Positions 1-9,027 of a stretch of DNA of 64,000 bases are shown here, piece after piece. Source of the DNA: Cytophagales bacterium (GTDB taxonomy: Bacteria > Bacteroidota > Bacteroidia > Cytophagales > Flammeovirgaceae); the NCBI GenBank assembly GCA_025056215.1, contig JANWWC010000002.1, forward strand, positions 1-64,000, read 5' to 3'. Numbering within the stretch: position 1 is the stretch's first letter; every line of letters starts with the position of its first letter. The translations under genes and the position numbers were made by a program. The notes below the pieces were generated by a model, which was given only the letters and a program-made list of their open reading frames with translations, did not search any database and had not been told where the DNA came from.

Positions 1-117
1 TATCTTGGCGACACTATGGTTTTGGGCGTACGCACAAACACCCATTATCTTAATTCGCAATCTCAGCCGTCTGCCAAACTAAAAAACGGGGCCATATCGT
101 TGTATACTTTGTTATAA
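1..117 (+). CDS. C-terminal fragment of an unidentified protein
   Basis: An open frame enters from the left edge and ends at a TAA at 115-117, leaving only the last 38 residues (they begin YLGDTMVLG and end SLYTLL). The fragment is too short to assign to a family. It is called coding because the frame is open from the first base and a normal-looking gene (aroE) follows on the same strand about 110 bases later. The bases between 118 and 226 hold no gene; they are A/T-rich and probably contain the aroE promoter. Confidence 0.5.
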   Translation, partial: YLGDTMVLGVRTNTHYLNSQSQPSAKLKNGAISLYTLL

Positions 118-226
118 ACATGATTTAAAAAAACGATTAAAGAATTTTGAGAGAGATTCAAACAACACAAAGGAAGTTGTGCTTTTTTTGTTTCTTTGCA
201 TGAACGTTTGAAATCTTTTTCTATTT

Positions 227-994
227 ATGAAACTATACGGGCTTATTGGATTTCCACTATCTCATTCGTTTTCAAAGAGGTATTTTACAGAAAAATTTCA
301 GAAAGAGAACATTACAGATTGTCAGTTCGAACTTTTTGAAATTCCTAAAGCAGAGCTTTTGTTAGAGATTATTAAAAAATATCCTTCTTTGAGAGGGGTT
401 ACGGTTACAATTCCGCATAAAAAAGCTGTAATTCCCCTTTTACAAAGCCTTGACGAATCAGCTCAAAAAGTAGGTGCTGTTAATGTTATTAAAATTTTGC
501 CTAACAAATCCTTACGGGGATATAACTCTGATTACTACGGATTTAAAGAGTCTTTACAAAAGTATCTCAGACCTGATATAAAACAAGCGCTTATTTTAGG
601 CACAGGGGGAGCTTCTTTGGCGGTGAGAGCTGCTTTAGCAGATTTAGGTTTAGAGTATATTTTCGTTTCTAGAAACCCTGAAAATATTCAAGATGAATCG
701 ATCAGCGATTTTTGCATTTCTTATAAAGACTTAACAGAAGAAATCATACAAGCTTATCCACTTATTATTAACTGTTCGCCTGTAGGAACTTATCCTAACA
801 TTCATGATTGTCCCAATATTCCATATGAATTTTTAAGTCGCCATCACATTCTTTACGATTTGGTGTACAATCCTGAAAATACACTTTTTATGCAGAAAGG
901 ACAACAACAAGGAGCTACTACTCTCAACGGCTTAGAAATGCTCTACAAGCAAGCAGAAAAGGCTTGGCAAATATGGAATGAAGATAATTTATAA
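227..994 (+). CDS. aroE: Shikimate dehydrogenase
   Basis: This enzyme reduces 3-dehydroshikimate to shikimate with NADPH in the cytoplasmic pathway to chorismate and aromatic amino acids. The 255-residue length is normal for Bacteroidota AroE. The substrate loop GFPLSHSFS lies near residues 8-16, the catalytic lysine is K65 in TIPHK, and the substrate-binding Asn and Asp sit in AVNV (N86) and GYNSD (D102). The nucleotide-binding glycine loop LGTGGAS is at about 124-130, followed by a Rossmann domain. It stands alone: the next gene, atpG, is convergent. Its stop codon nearly touches the hairpin that terminates atpG. Confidence 0.96.
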   Translation: MKLYGLIGFPLSHSFSKRYFTEKFQKENITDCQFELFEIPKAELLLEIIKKYPSLRGVTVTIPHKKAVIPLLQSLDESAQKVGAVNVIKILPNKSLRGYNSDYYGFKESLQKYLRPDIKQALILGTGGASLAVRAALADLGLEYIFVSRNPENIQDESISDFCISYKDLTEEIIQAYPLIINCSPVGTYPNIHDCPNIPYEFLSRHHILYDLVYNPENTLFMQKGQQQGATTLNGLEMLYKQAEKAWQIWNEDNL

Positions 995-996
995 AA

Positions 997-1026
997 AAAC
1001 TTGCTGAGTGAGTGTTCAGCAAGTTT
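997..1026 (-). terminator. Rho-independent terminator of atpG
   Basis: An 11-bp perfect inverted repeat (997-1007 with 1016-1026, AAACTTGCTGA / TCAGCAAGTTT) has an 8-base loop. Read on the minus strand, the stem runs into a T-tract formed by the A-run at 993-999, so it best fits termination of atpG. On the plus strand only three T follow, so it would be a weak terminator for aroE. Confidence 0.8.
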
Positions 1027-1042
1027 CAAGATTGTTGTAGTT

Positions 1043-1933
1043 TCACCATTGTTGTTGTGTTAAAGCGTTGGCTCCTCCTACAATTTCTAAGATTTCTTTG
1101 GTAATAGCGTCTTGGCGCGTTCGGTTGTAAGACAATCTAAGTTGTCGAAGAAGTTCCTTAGCATTGTCAGTGGCTTTATCCATGGCAGTCATACGCGCAC
1201 CATGCTCAGAAGCATTCGACTCCAACACAGCCTTATAAAACTCTATTTTCAAGGATTTCGGAATTAGTTCTGATAAAATTTCTTCTTTGGAAGGCTCAAA
1301 AATATATTCAGTATAAACATTTTGGTGAGTTGTTCCTGCTTGAGGGAGAATTGGCAAAAATTGTTGTACCTTAACAATTTGGGTAGCAACATTTTTAAAT
1401 TCGTTATAAACAATCTCTACAACATCGTAATTTCCATTCAAAAAATTGTTCATTGCAAATTCAGCTGCTTGCCTTACAGCATCAAAAGATAACTTTTGAA
1501 AAATATCTTTGTACTGGCTGATAACGAAAAAATTTTTCTTTTTAAAATAATCAAATCCTTTTGCACCAATACAAAGCAATTCGATTTGTCCGTCTTTAAG
1601 TTGCTTAGAATACTTTTCTGATATCAAACTTTGTACTGATTTTATTACGCTAGAGTTAAAAGCACCACAAAGCCCTCTGTCAGAGGTAATTACTACTATC
1701 AATACTTTTTTAATTTCTTTGATTTCTCCATAAGGATTTTCTCCTTCTGAAGAGAGAGTTGCTGAAACATTTTGCAAGATTTCAGAAAGCTTTTTCGCGT
1801 AAGGGCGCATCAAAAGAATTCTTTCTTGAGCTCGGCGCAGCTTTGCAGCTGCCACCATTTTCATTGCTTTTGTAATTTGTTGAGTGGAAGTTACGGAATT
1901 GATTCGATTTTTAACTTCTTTTAAACTCGGCAT
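1043..1933 (-). CDS. atpG: F1Fo ATP synthase subunit gamma
   Basis: Gamma is the rotating central stalk of F1 and couples proton flow to ATP synthesis at the inner membrane. The N-terminal helix (MPSLKEVKNRI, then QITKAMKMVAAAKLRRA) and the C-terminal helix (ARMTAMDKATDNA, then RQ-AITKEILEIVGGA) are the family signatures at the expected ends of a 296-residue protein. The Rossmann-like middle contains the usual ITSDRGLCGAFN. No other ATP synthase subunit is present: upstream lies divergent mrp and downstream convergent aroE, so this copy is a single-gene transcription unit with its own terminator at 997-1026. Confidence 0.97.
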   Translation of the reverse strand: MPSLKEVKNRINSVTSTQQITKAMKMVAAAKLRRAQERILLMRPYAKKLSEILQNVSATLSSEGENPYGEIKEIKKVLIVVITSDRGLCGAFNSSVIKSVQSLISEKYSKQLKDGQIELLCIGAKGFDYFKKKNFFVISQYKDIFQKLSFDAVRQAAEFAMNNFLNGNYDVVEIVYNEFKNVATQIVKVQQFLPILPQAGTTHQNVYTEYIFEPSKEEILSELIPKSLKIEFYKAVLESNASEHGARMTAMDKATDNAKELLRQLRLSYNRTRQDAITKEILEIVGGANALTQQQW

Positions 1934-1981
1934 GGCTATAACAAATATAAGTTTATTTTTGTTGCAAGTTTATAGAACAAT

Positions 1982-2013
1982 TTGGGATTTGCTAAACATC
2001 AGCTATATTTTTG
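1982..2013 (+). promoter_or_regulatory. Bacteroidota-type promoter of mrp
   Basis: TTG at 1982-1984 and TATTTTTG at 2006-2013 are 21 bases apart. They match the Bacteroidota sigma factor pattern (TTG near -33, TAnnTTTG near -7). The expected transcript start is about 2019, which supports the mrp ATG at 2032 and excludes an in-frame ATG at 2011 that would lie inside the promoter. Confidence 0.6.
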
Positions 2014-2031
2014 TACAGAAAATTCTTTCTT

Positions 2032-3120
2032 ATGGAAATTACAACCCAACAAATACTTCAAGTTTTATCAACCGTTGAAGAACCCGACCTCAAAAAAGAC
2101 ATTGTAACGCTTGGCATGGTTACAAGTGTCGATATCGACGGAAAACATATTCATCTTACTATTAAGCTTACTACTCCTGCCTGTCCTTTGCAAGAGCTCA
2201 TTCGCTCCCGTTGTATAGAGACTATCCAAAATAGCCTTGGAAAAGATCTCATCGTTACCGTGAACATGATTGCCGATGTTACTTCGAGCCGCAAGTCGCC
2301 TATTTTACCGGGTGTAAAAAATATTGTAGCCATCGCATCAGGCAAAGGAGGTGTCGGAAAATCTACGGTTACTTCTCATTTGGCATTAGCTCTTGCTAAA
2401 AGTGGCGCTAAAGTAGGAATCATCGACGCCGATATTTTTGGACCTTCTATTCCTACGATGTTTGCCTGTGAAGGAGCACGTCCAGGCGTAGTTACCAAAA
2501 ATAATGGGAAACATTTTCTTATTCCTGTCGAACAATACGGAATAAAACTATTATCAATCGGTTTTTTGGCATCACCTGAAGATGCAGTAGTATGGCGAGG
2601 ACCTATGGCAAGCTCTGCTCTCAAACAATTTATGACCGATGCAGAATGGGGAGAGCTCGATTATTTATTAATAGACCTACCTCCTGGCACTAGCGATATC
2701 CATCTCACCTTAGTACAAACTGTATCGCTTACTGGTGCCGTAATAGTGACAACTCCTCAAAAAGTAGCGCTATCAGATGCCCAAAAAGCGATTTCTATGT
2801 TCAAACAAAAAGCAATCAACGTTCCTATTTTAGGAATTATAGAAAACATGGCGTACTTTACACCTGCTGAGCTTCCTAATCACCGTTATTATATTTTCGG
2901 GAAAGACGGCGGCAAGGTACTAGCCAGGCGCCACGAAGTTCCTTTTTTAGGAGAAATTCCGTTAGTCCAAAGCATCAGAGAAGCAGGCGATAACGGAAAA
3001 CCATTGATATCCTCCGATGAGATTACCTATAACGCATTTTGGCAGATTGCACAAACACTTGCTCAACAAATCGCCATCAGAAATGCAGAAAAGGCATTGG
3101 AAGCCATCGAAAAACAATAA
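2032..3120 (+). CDS. mrp: Mrp/ApbC-type iron-sulfur cluster carrier ATPase
   Basis: A cytoplasmic P-loop ATPase of the Mrp/NBP35 family that is thought to carry and deliver Fe-S clusters. The 362-residue protein starts with a MIP18/DUF59 domain (about residues 5-85, with Cys51 in TTPACP). The deviant Walker A motif SGKGGVGKS follows at about 103-111, then the DADIFGPSIP and DLPPGTSD motifs. The usual C-terminal CxxC is absent: the region reads ENMAYFTPAELPNHRYYIFG, a form that I recall as common in Bacteroidota homologues. The start at 2032 was chosen over 2011 because of the promoter at 1982-2013. It is divergent from atpG. Confidence 0.93.
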   Translation: MEITTQQILQVLSTVEEPDLKKDIVTLGMVTSVDIDGKHIHLTIKLTTPACPLQELIRSRCIETIQNSLGKDLIVTVNMIADVTSSRKSPILPGVKNIVAIASGKGGVGKSTVTSHLALALAKSGAKVGIIDADIFGPSIPTMFACEGARPGVVTKNNGKHFLIPVEQYGIKLLSIGFLASPEDAVVWRGPMASSALKQFMTDAEWGELDYLLIDLPPGTSDIHLTLVQTVSLTGAVIVTTPQKVALSDAQKAISMFKQKAINVPILGIIENMAYFTPAELPNHRYYIFGKDGGKVLARRHEVPFLGEIPLVQSIREAGDNGKPLISSDEITYNAFWQIAQTLAQQIAIRNAEKALEAIEKQ

Positions 3121-3170
3121 TTTTTGTTCTAGGTTTCGAGTTGGCTCAATTCAAATTTTAGAAAATCGAC

Positions 3171-3178
3171 TATCTTTG
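3171..3178 (+). promoter_or_regulatory. -7 element upstream of the M20 gene
   Basis: TATCTTTG matches the Bacteroidota -7 consensus TAnnTTTG exactly and ends 16 bases before the start codon at 3195. The nearest TTG (3141-3143) is 27 bases upstream, longer than the usual spacing, so the -33 element is uncertain. Confidence 0.45.
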
Positions 3179-3194
3179 TAGAAAATAGAACTTT

Positions 3195-4388
3195 ATGAGT
3201 TTAATCGAAAAGATAAAACTGTTAGCAGAACAATTTTTTGAAGAAACCGTAGCCACTCGAAGATACATTCATGCTCATCCTGAGTTATCGTTTAAAGAAT
3301 ACAAGACTTCCGCTTTTGTAGCAGAAAAACTACGTCAAATGGGATTGTCTCCTCAAGAAGGAATTGCAGAAACTGGTGTTGTAGCACTTATTGAAGGAAA
3401 AAATCCTACAAGTAAAGTAGTTGCTCTGCGCGCTGATATGGACGCTCTGCCCATAAAAGAAGAAAACGCTGTTCCCTATAAATCCAAATATGATGGAATA
3501 ATGCACGCTTGTGGTCATGATGTTCATACATCTTCTCTTTTAGGCACTGCGAAAATTCTTACTCAATTGCGAGAAGATTTTGAAGGAACTGTTAAACTAA
3601 TTTTTCAGCCGGGAGAAGAAAAAAATCCAGGAGGAGCTTCGATTATGATTCGCGAAGGCGTCTTGCAAAATCCTGCTCCACAAGGAATTTTAGGGCAACA
3701 CGTCATGCCGTATTTGCCTGTTGGCAAAGTCGGTTTTCGAGAAGGTATGTATATGGCAAGTTCTGATGAGATATACCTCACTGTTTGCGGTAAAGGAGGA
3801 CACGGCGCTATGCCCGAAAATGCGATAGACCCTGTTCTGATTGCTTCTCATATAATTGTAGCACTACAACAAATTGTAAGTCGTTTTATTCCTCCTAAAA
3901 TTCCAGCTGTTCTCTCCTTTGGAAAAATTATAGGCAATGGAGCAACCAACGTCATTCCTAATGAAGTTCGTATCGAAGGAACACTTAGGACCTTTCACGA
4001 GGAATGGCGTGAAAAAGCAAAAGAAAAAATCCGCCAAATTGCGCAAGGAATAGCAGAAAGCATGGGTGGAAGTTGTATTGTCGAAATAGACAAGGGTTAT
4101 CCGTTTTTAGTAAATAATCCTGAACTGAGCAGACGCATGAAGCACGCTGCAGCCGAATATTTAGGAGATGAAAACGTAGTAGATTTAGATATTTGGATGG
4201 CTGCTGAAGATTTCGCTTATTATACTCACCATACAAATGCTTGTTTTTATCGCTTAGGAGTACGCAACGAAGCAAAAGGAATTATTTCAGGAGTACATAC
4301 TCCCACCTTCGATATCGATGAAGAAGCGCTCAAAATCGGAACGGGGCTTATGGCTTGGTTAGCCATTAAGGAACTGCATCAAAAATAA
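3195..4388 (+). CDS. M20D-family N-acyl-amino-acid amidohydrolase
   Basis: A cytoplasmic metallohydrolase of the hippurate hydrolase / N-acyl-L-amino-acid amidohydrolase group (M20D). It removes acyl groups from amino acid conjugates. The metal-binding motif HACGHDVH (about residues 104-111, including the Cys typical of M20D) is followed by FQPGEEKNPGG with the catalytic glutamates E141/E142. A dimerisation domain follows, then the C-terminal motif AAEDFAYY. The length (397 aa) is standard. The exact substrate cannot be read from sequence. It is convergent with metF, with only 25 bases between the stop codons. Confidence 0.9.
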   Translation: MSLIEKIKLLAEQFFEETVATRRYIHAHPELSFKEYKTSAFVAEKLRQMGLSPQEGIAETGVVALIEGKNPTSKVVALRADMDALPIKEENAVPYKSKYDGIMHACGHDVHTSSLLGTAKILTQLREDFEGTVKLIFQPGEEKNPGGASIMIREGVLQNPAPQGILGQHVMPYLPVGKVGFREGMYMASSDEIYLTVCGKGGHGAMPENAIDPVLIASHIIVALQQIVSRFIPPKIPAVLSFGKIIGNGATNVIPNEVRIEGTLRTFHEEWREKAKEKIRQIAQGIAESMGGSCIVEIDKGYPFLVNNPELSRRMKHAAAEYLGDENVVDLDIWMAAEDFAYYTHHTNACFYRLGVRNEAKGIISGVHTPTFDIDEEALKIGTGLMAWLAIKELHQK

Positions 4389-4413
4389 ACAGCAAACCCC
4401 AAAAGAATTAACA

Positions 4414-5367
4414 CTAAAACACCTTTGATGCGATGTATTTTATCGCCTCCGAACGACCCATCGTATAATAATGCAAACAAGGGACTCCTTTTTCCATAAG
4501 TTCTTTAGATTGCATTACGCACCACTCATTCCCTACCTGTTTAACTTGTTCATTATCTTTACATTTTTCTACTTCTTTCACCAATTCTTCTGGAATATCG
4601 ATGTGGAAAGTACTCGGCAACGCAGAAAGTTGCTTCTTAGAAGAAAGGGGCTTCAACCCCGGAATAATAGGAACATGAATTCCCATCTCCCTGCATTTTT
4701 CTACAAAATTAAAATATACTTTGTTATCAAAAAACATTTGAGTAACAATATAATGAGCTCCTTTTTCTACTTTCATTTTCAGATAATGCATATCTGTTTT
4801 GAGATTAGGAGCTTCAAAATGTTTTTCAGGATAGCCCGCTACTCCAATACAAAAATTTGTTTTAAAAGGCAGTTTTAATTCAGGATCTAAATATTTGCCG
4901 TTATTCATATTTACAACTTGCTCCAAAAGTTCAATGGCGTAGGTATGTCCACCTGGAGTAGGCATAAAATGTGGCTCGTTTTTGATAGGATCGCCTCGAA
5001 GCACCAAAATATTTTCAATACCTAAAAAAGATAAATCAATAAGCGCATTTTCAGTTTCTTCTTTGTTGAAACCACCGCAAATGATATGAGGAACCGCTTC
5101 GACTTTGTATTTGTTCATAATAGCAGCACAAATCCCAACCGTTCCAGGCCTTTTATAAACTACATGTTTTTCTAAAAGTCCATTAGGAAGTTGGCGAAAT
5201 ACATATTCTTCTCGATGATAAGTAACGTCAATAAAAGCAGGCTTGAATTCCATCAAAGGGTCAATTGCATCAAAAATAGATTGGATGCTCTGCCCTTTTA
5301 ACGGAGGTAAAATCTCAAAAGAAAAAACCGTTCGTTGAGATTGCTTTAAATAGTCTACAATTTTCAT
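4414..5367 (-). CDS. metF: 5,10-methylenetetrahydrofolate reductase
   Basis: A flavoenzyme that reduces methylene-THF to methyl-THF for methionine synthesis. The 317-residue TIM barrel shows FSFEILPP at the N-terminus, DVTYHR, the folate-binding stretch ILVLRGDP, and TQMFFDN with IPGLKP near the C-terminus. Its ATG overlaps the stop of the upstream yfhO-type gene by four bases (5364-5367), indicating translational coupling. It is the last gene of the pdhB-yfhO-metF operon. Confidence 0.96.
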   Translation of the reverse strand: MKIVDYLKQSQRTVFSFEILPPLKGQSIQSIFDAIDPLMEFKPAFIDVTYHREEYVFRQLPNGLLEKHVVYKRPGTVGICAAIMNKYKVEAVPHIICGGFNKEETENALIDLSFLGIENILVLRGDPIKNEPHFMPTPGGHTYAIELLEQVVNMNNGKYLDPELKLPFKTNFCIGVAGYPEKHFEAPNLKTDMHYLKMKVEKGAHYIVTQMFFDNKVYFNFVEKCREMGIHVPIIPGLKPLSSKKQLSALPSTFHIDIPEELVKEVEKCKDNEQVKQVGNEWCVMQSKELMEKGVPCLHYYTMGRSEAIKYIASKVF

Positions 5368-7892
5368 TTCGTTTGAGGAGATGTTATTATCTTTTTATTT
5401 TCTAATACAATCATAAACAAGCAAAATCCTATAAATGCAAAAGCCAGCCACCCTCCTATTTTAGTAAGCAAAGTCATTTTATAAAAATAAGTCGGAACAA
5501 ACTCCATTTCTACAAGATGCTTGCCTGCAGGAAGTTCTAAGCCTCTTAAAACGTAATTCACGCGAACTAACTTTGTTGGTTTTTCATCTACTTTCACTTG
5601 CCAATCAGGATAATACACTTCTGAAAAAACTACAAAAGACGGGAAAATATTATTAGTTTCATAAACCATTTTATTAGGGTTTTCCCGGTAAAGCAATCGA
5701 ATTGAAGCAGTGCTATCCACTTGAAAAGAAGTGGCAGAAACAGAAAACTTACTTGTATCTATCACAGCACTAGTTTTTGTATTGATAGAAAGAAGTTTTT
5801 GCATTTCTTCATTAGGAGAACCAACTGTTTCTAATGAACTTACGAACCAAGCTGCTCCGTAGTGCGCCGGATTCAAAATCACGTCATTTTCCCGGTCACC
5901 ATACTTAAAATATTTTGTGTTCAGCATATTAAAAATGTAATAACTTTCAAATTGAAGGTTTCCTTTTTGAGCATCTTCAACAAACCGACTAAGTTCAGGA
6001 GTAATAGCTTTTTCAATTAAATCTTGATAGCGACTCATTTTTACAGGCGAATATCCTCCGACAGACTTGTGAAAATAAGACGTATTAGCCTCGTTAAAAG
6101 GATTTTGAATATTAAATACGCGGTAATAAGAAGTATCTGCCAAAATTTTTAAATCCGCAGGAGAAGCCGTGTGAGCTTGTTCGCGCGGATTTTTTATAAA
6201 ATCATCATAATTCAAATATCGTTTTCCTACTAAAAATAAATCGCCAATTGCTAATGTTACTACTGTTGCCCAAGCGTATTGTCTAGGAAGTTTCCCTATG
6301 AATGCCAAATAGATCATGCCAGCAGAGAGAGCAACAAGCACAAAAGAGCGAAAAATGTCGTATCGAGCAAGATTTTTTCTATCCGAATAAAGCGCATTTA
6401 CCATAAGCTCTATCAATTGCTTGTTGTCGTTTCCAAAAATACTTGCAACGGTAGCTTCATCGCTAGGAGTAGAGTATTCTATAAAATTAGTAGCAAACCA
6501 CAGTAAAACAAATAATCCTAAAAATCCTGTTGTCGCGTAAATCAACCTTTTTTTAAGCTCATCAGATAGTTTTTCAGCATCTATCAGCTTTTGCAAAGTA
6601 ATAAAAGCACCCACAGGGATGATTAGCAACGTAATTCCTAAAGCCATCGAAACAGATCGAAATTTGTTAAACAAAGGAACGTAATCAAATAAAAAGTAGT
6701 TGAACCAAGCCAAGTTTCTACCCCAAGCGAACATCATGCAAATTAAAGCTCCTCCTAACATCCAATAACGAGTACGAGTTTCGAGTATAAACATCCCTAA
6801 AACAAATAAAAAGACGAGTACAACGCCCGCATAAAGAGGCCCGGCAGTGAAACGTTGGTCTCCGTGATAAAACGGCAGTCGAAAACTTTTTTCGATTTCT
6901 TTCATGCGATTTTTCCCTACTACTCTTTCGAGCAACTGATAGGTTTCTAATCCTTTTTGGAGGCGTTCGGAGCTTGAACCTCCATACCAATAAGGAACAA
7001 CCAAAGTAAATGTTTCACCAATTCCTTGACTCCATTCGAAAGCATAATCTTTTTCTAAGCCGTCTGCGGTTCTATTCGATTGCTCTGAAGAAACTGATTC
7101 CGAAAGTTCACTTCCGCCCCTCATAGTATATTTTCCGTACTCTTTTGTCATGAGAATTCCACCAATATTAGAAAGAGCTCCGAGTCCCCCTGCGAGCGCT
7201 GAAATTCCCAAAGAAAAAACGGCTGTTTTAAATTGTCTTTCTTTTATGAGAAAATAAGTTTCTACACCTACAAAAATGAGTACTACCCAAAATAAATAAA
7301 ACGTCATTTGAGCATGTTCGGCTTGCATATTTCTAATCGTGCCAATGATAATAGCCAACGCACCAAGCCACCATTTTTTTGTAAAAACAAGATGAATTCC
7401 CCCTAAAATGAGAGCAGAGGTCGCAATAGCTTCAAGTTTTGTGCTGTGCCCCACTTCAATGAGAATAATTGTGTGAGTTCCTAACGCAAAACAAATAGCG
7501 CCTAAAGCTGCCCAAATTGGACGTACGCCAAAACACAACAATCCTAAGAAAGAATACATCAATACATGCAAAAAAACAGCAGGAGCAAAAAGGCTTTCTG
7601 GAAGTGTAATAATAGGAAAAAGATAAATCAGACGCGAAGGATATTCTGCACGAGCACTAGGCAATACTCCTGTAATGTAGTTAGGCATTCCGCTAAACAT
7701 CGCTACATTCCAGAAAGCGACTTGTTTGGTTTTATGATAATAGTCCATCGCTTGTTTGGTCATGCCTTCAAACTGCCGCAAGTCGGCTTGATAAATTCGC
7801 TTGCCATTAAAAATCTGCGGCTTAAAGTAAATCAAAGTAATAGATAGCATTAATCCTATGCTTACCAAATAAGCGACGATACTATTTTTCAT
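5364..7892 (-). CDS. YfhO-family multi-spanning membrane protein
   Basis: A very large (842 aa) inner-membrane protein with many hydrophobic segments through the first two thirds and one more at the C-terminus (FAFIGFCLFMIVL). A soluble beta-rich domain lies before the last helix. This is the YfhO layout, a GT-C-fold-like family linked in Gram-positives to lipoteichoic acid glycosylation; its function in Bacteroidota is unknown. Conserved-looking features are GPLYAG and the C-terminal VRVNYVLRGLELPAG block, where the PDWQVKVDEKP loop resembles other YfhO proteins. It lies 12 bases after pdhB and overlaps metF by four bases. Confidence 0.85.
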   Translation of the reverse strand: MKNSIVAYLVSIGLMLSITLIYFKPQIFNGKRIYQADLRQFEGMTKQAMDYYHKTKQVAFWNVAMFSGMPNYITGVLPSARAEYPSRLIYLFPIITLPESLFAPAVFLHVLMYSFLGLLCFGVRPIWAALGAICFALGTHTIILIEVGHSTKLEAIATSALILGGIHLVFTKKWWLGALAIIIGTIRNMQAEHAQMTFYLFWVVLIFVGVETYFLIKERQFKTAVFSLGISALAGGLGALSNIGGILMTKEYGKYTMRGGSELSESVSSEQSNRTADGLEKDYAFEWSQGIGETFTLVVPYWYGGSSSERLQKGLETYQLLERVVGKNRMKEIEKSFRLPFYHGDQRFTAGPLYAGVVLVFLFVLGMFILETRTRYWMLGGALICMMFAWGRNLAWFNYFLFDYVPLFNKFRSVSMALGITLLIIPVGAFITLQKLIDAEKLSDELKKRLIYATTGFLGLFVLLWFATNFIEYSTPSDEATVASIFGNDNKQLIELMVNALYSDRKNLARYDIFRSFVLVALSAGMIYLAFIGKLPRQYAWATVVTLAIGDLFLVGKRYLNYDDFIKNPREQAHTASPADLKILADTSYYRVFNIQNPFNEANTSYFHKSVGGYSPVKMSRYQDLIEKAITPELSRFVEDAQKGNLQFESYYIFNMLNTKYFKYGDRENDVILNPAHYGAAWFVSSLETVGSPNEEMQKLLSINTKTSAVIDTSKFSVSATSFQVDSTASIRLLYRENPNKMVYETNNIFPSFVVFSEVYYPDWQVKVDEKPTKLVRVNYVLRGLELPAGKHLVEMEFVPTYFYKMTLLTKIGGWLAFAFIGFCLFMIVLENKKIITSPQTK

Positions 7893-7904
7893 CTTAGTCC
7901 AAGT

Positions 7905-8885
7905 TTATACAAGATATAAAACTTCTTTGACTGCCTGCATAGAACGTTTCACATTAGGCAAAGTAGCCTCTACAAGCGTAGGAGCATATGCTAAAGGAAC
8001 ATCCATGCTATTAATCCTACGAATAGGAGCATCTAAATAATCAAAAGCATGACGTTGAACTTGGTAAGCAATATCAGTCGAAATAGAGGCTAAAGGCCAA
8101 GCTTCTTCAATAATTACCAAGCGATTTGTCTTCTTTACAGAATTAATAACTGTCTTATAATCAATAGGTCTTACAGAACGAAGATCAATTACTTCGCAAG
8201 AAATTCCTTCTTTTGCAGCTTCTTGAGCTGTTGCAAAAGCCACCTTCATCATTTTACCAAAAGAAACGATTGTTACATCTGTTCCTTCTTTTTTAACTGC
8301 AGCAACCCCTATAGGAAGTAAATATTCTCCTTCTGGAACAGGGCCTTTATCTCCATACATTAGTTCGGACTCCATGAATATCACTGGGTCATTATCGCGA
8401 ATAGAAGTTTTGAGAAGCCCCTTTGCATCATATGGATCCGAGGGAACCACTACTTTAAGCCCCGGCGTATTAGCATACCAATTTTCAAAGTTTTGAGAAT
8501 GTTGTGCTCCGAGTTGTCCTGCATTTCCTGTAGGTCCACGAAACACAATCGGAACTTTAAACTGCCCTCCCGACATAGATAGCATTTTAGCTGCTCCATT
8601 GATGATTTGGTCAATAGCAACAAGTGAAAAATTAAAAGTCATAAACTCAACAATAGGCCGCAAGCCATTCATAGCAGCTCCTATTCCAATTCCGGCAAAT
8701 CCTAATTCGGAAATAGGCGTATCAATGACGCGCTTCGGACCAAATTCATCAAGCATTCCTTGACTTACTTTGTAAGCACCGTTGTATTCTGCTACCTCTT
8801 CTCCACATAAAAAAACATTAGGATCTCTCCTCATTTCCTCTTGCATTGCCTCGCGCAGGGCTTCTCTGAATTGGATTTCTCTCAT
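7905..8885 (-). CDS. pdhB: Pyruvate dehydrogenase E1 component subunit beta
   Basis: The beta half of the heterotetrameric E1 that decarboxylates pyruvate with thiamine diphosphate and passes the acetyl group to lipoyl-E2. The 326 residues begin with REIQFREALREAM and carry the transketolase-like pyrimidine-binding stretch (CGEEVAEYNG, then DTPISELGFAGIGIGAAM). The C-terminal domain has DLRSVRPID and EEAWPLAS, both typical of PDH-beta. Neither E1 alpha nor E3 is present. E2 (pdhC) is about 12 kb away on the other strand. It is the first gene of a minus-strand operon with the YfhO-type gene and metF. Confidence 0.95.
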   Translation of the reverse strand: MREIQFREALREAMQEEMRRDPNVFLCGEEVAEYNGAYKVSQGMLDEFGPKRVIDTPISELGFAGIGIGAAMNGLRPIVEFMTFNFSLVAIDQIINGAAKMLSMSGGQFKVPIVFRGPTGNAGQLGAQHSQNFENWYANTPGLKVVVPSDPYDAKGLLKTSIRDNDPVIFMESELMYGDKGPVPEGEYLLPIGVAAVKKEGTDVTIVSFGKMMKVAFATAQEAAKEGISCEVIDLRSVRPIDYKTVINSVKKTNRLVIIEEAWPLASISTDIAYQVQRHAFDYLDAPIRRINSMDVPLAYAPTLVEATLPNVKRSMQAVKEVLYLV

Positions 8886-9027
8886 TTTTAGTTGATTAAA
8901 TAAATGTTTTTTGACTTTTGCGTAAAATTATAATACCATTCGACAAACTGAAAAGTATAAGACTTGAATTTTCAAGATTTTTCATTTTTATTCGTTTTCA
9001 GAAATTATATTTAAACAAGTTTACGCA

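Noticed and set aside
4471-4878. 135-codon plus-strand frame
   Set aside because: Entirely antisense to metF; Phe-rich product typical of reverse reading of A/T-rich coding DNA.
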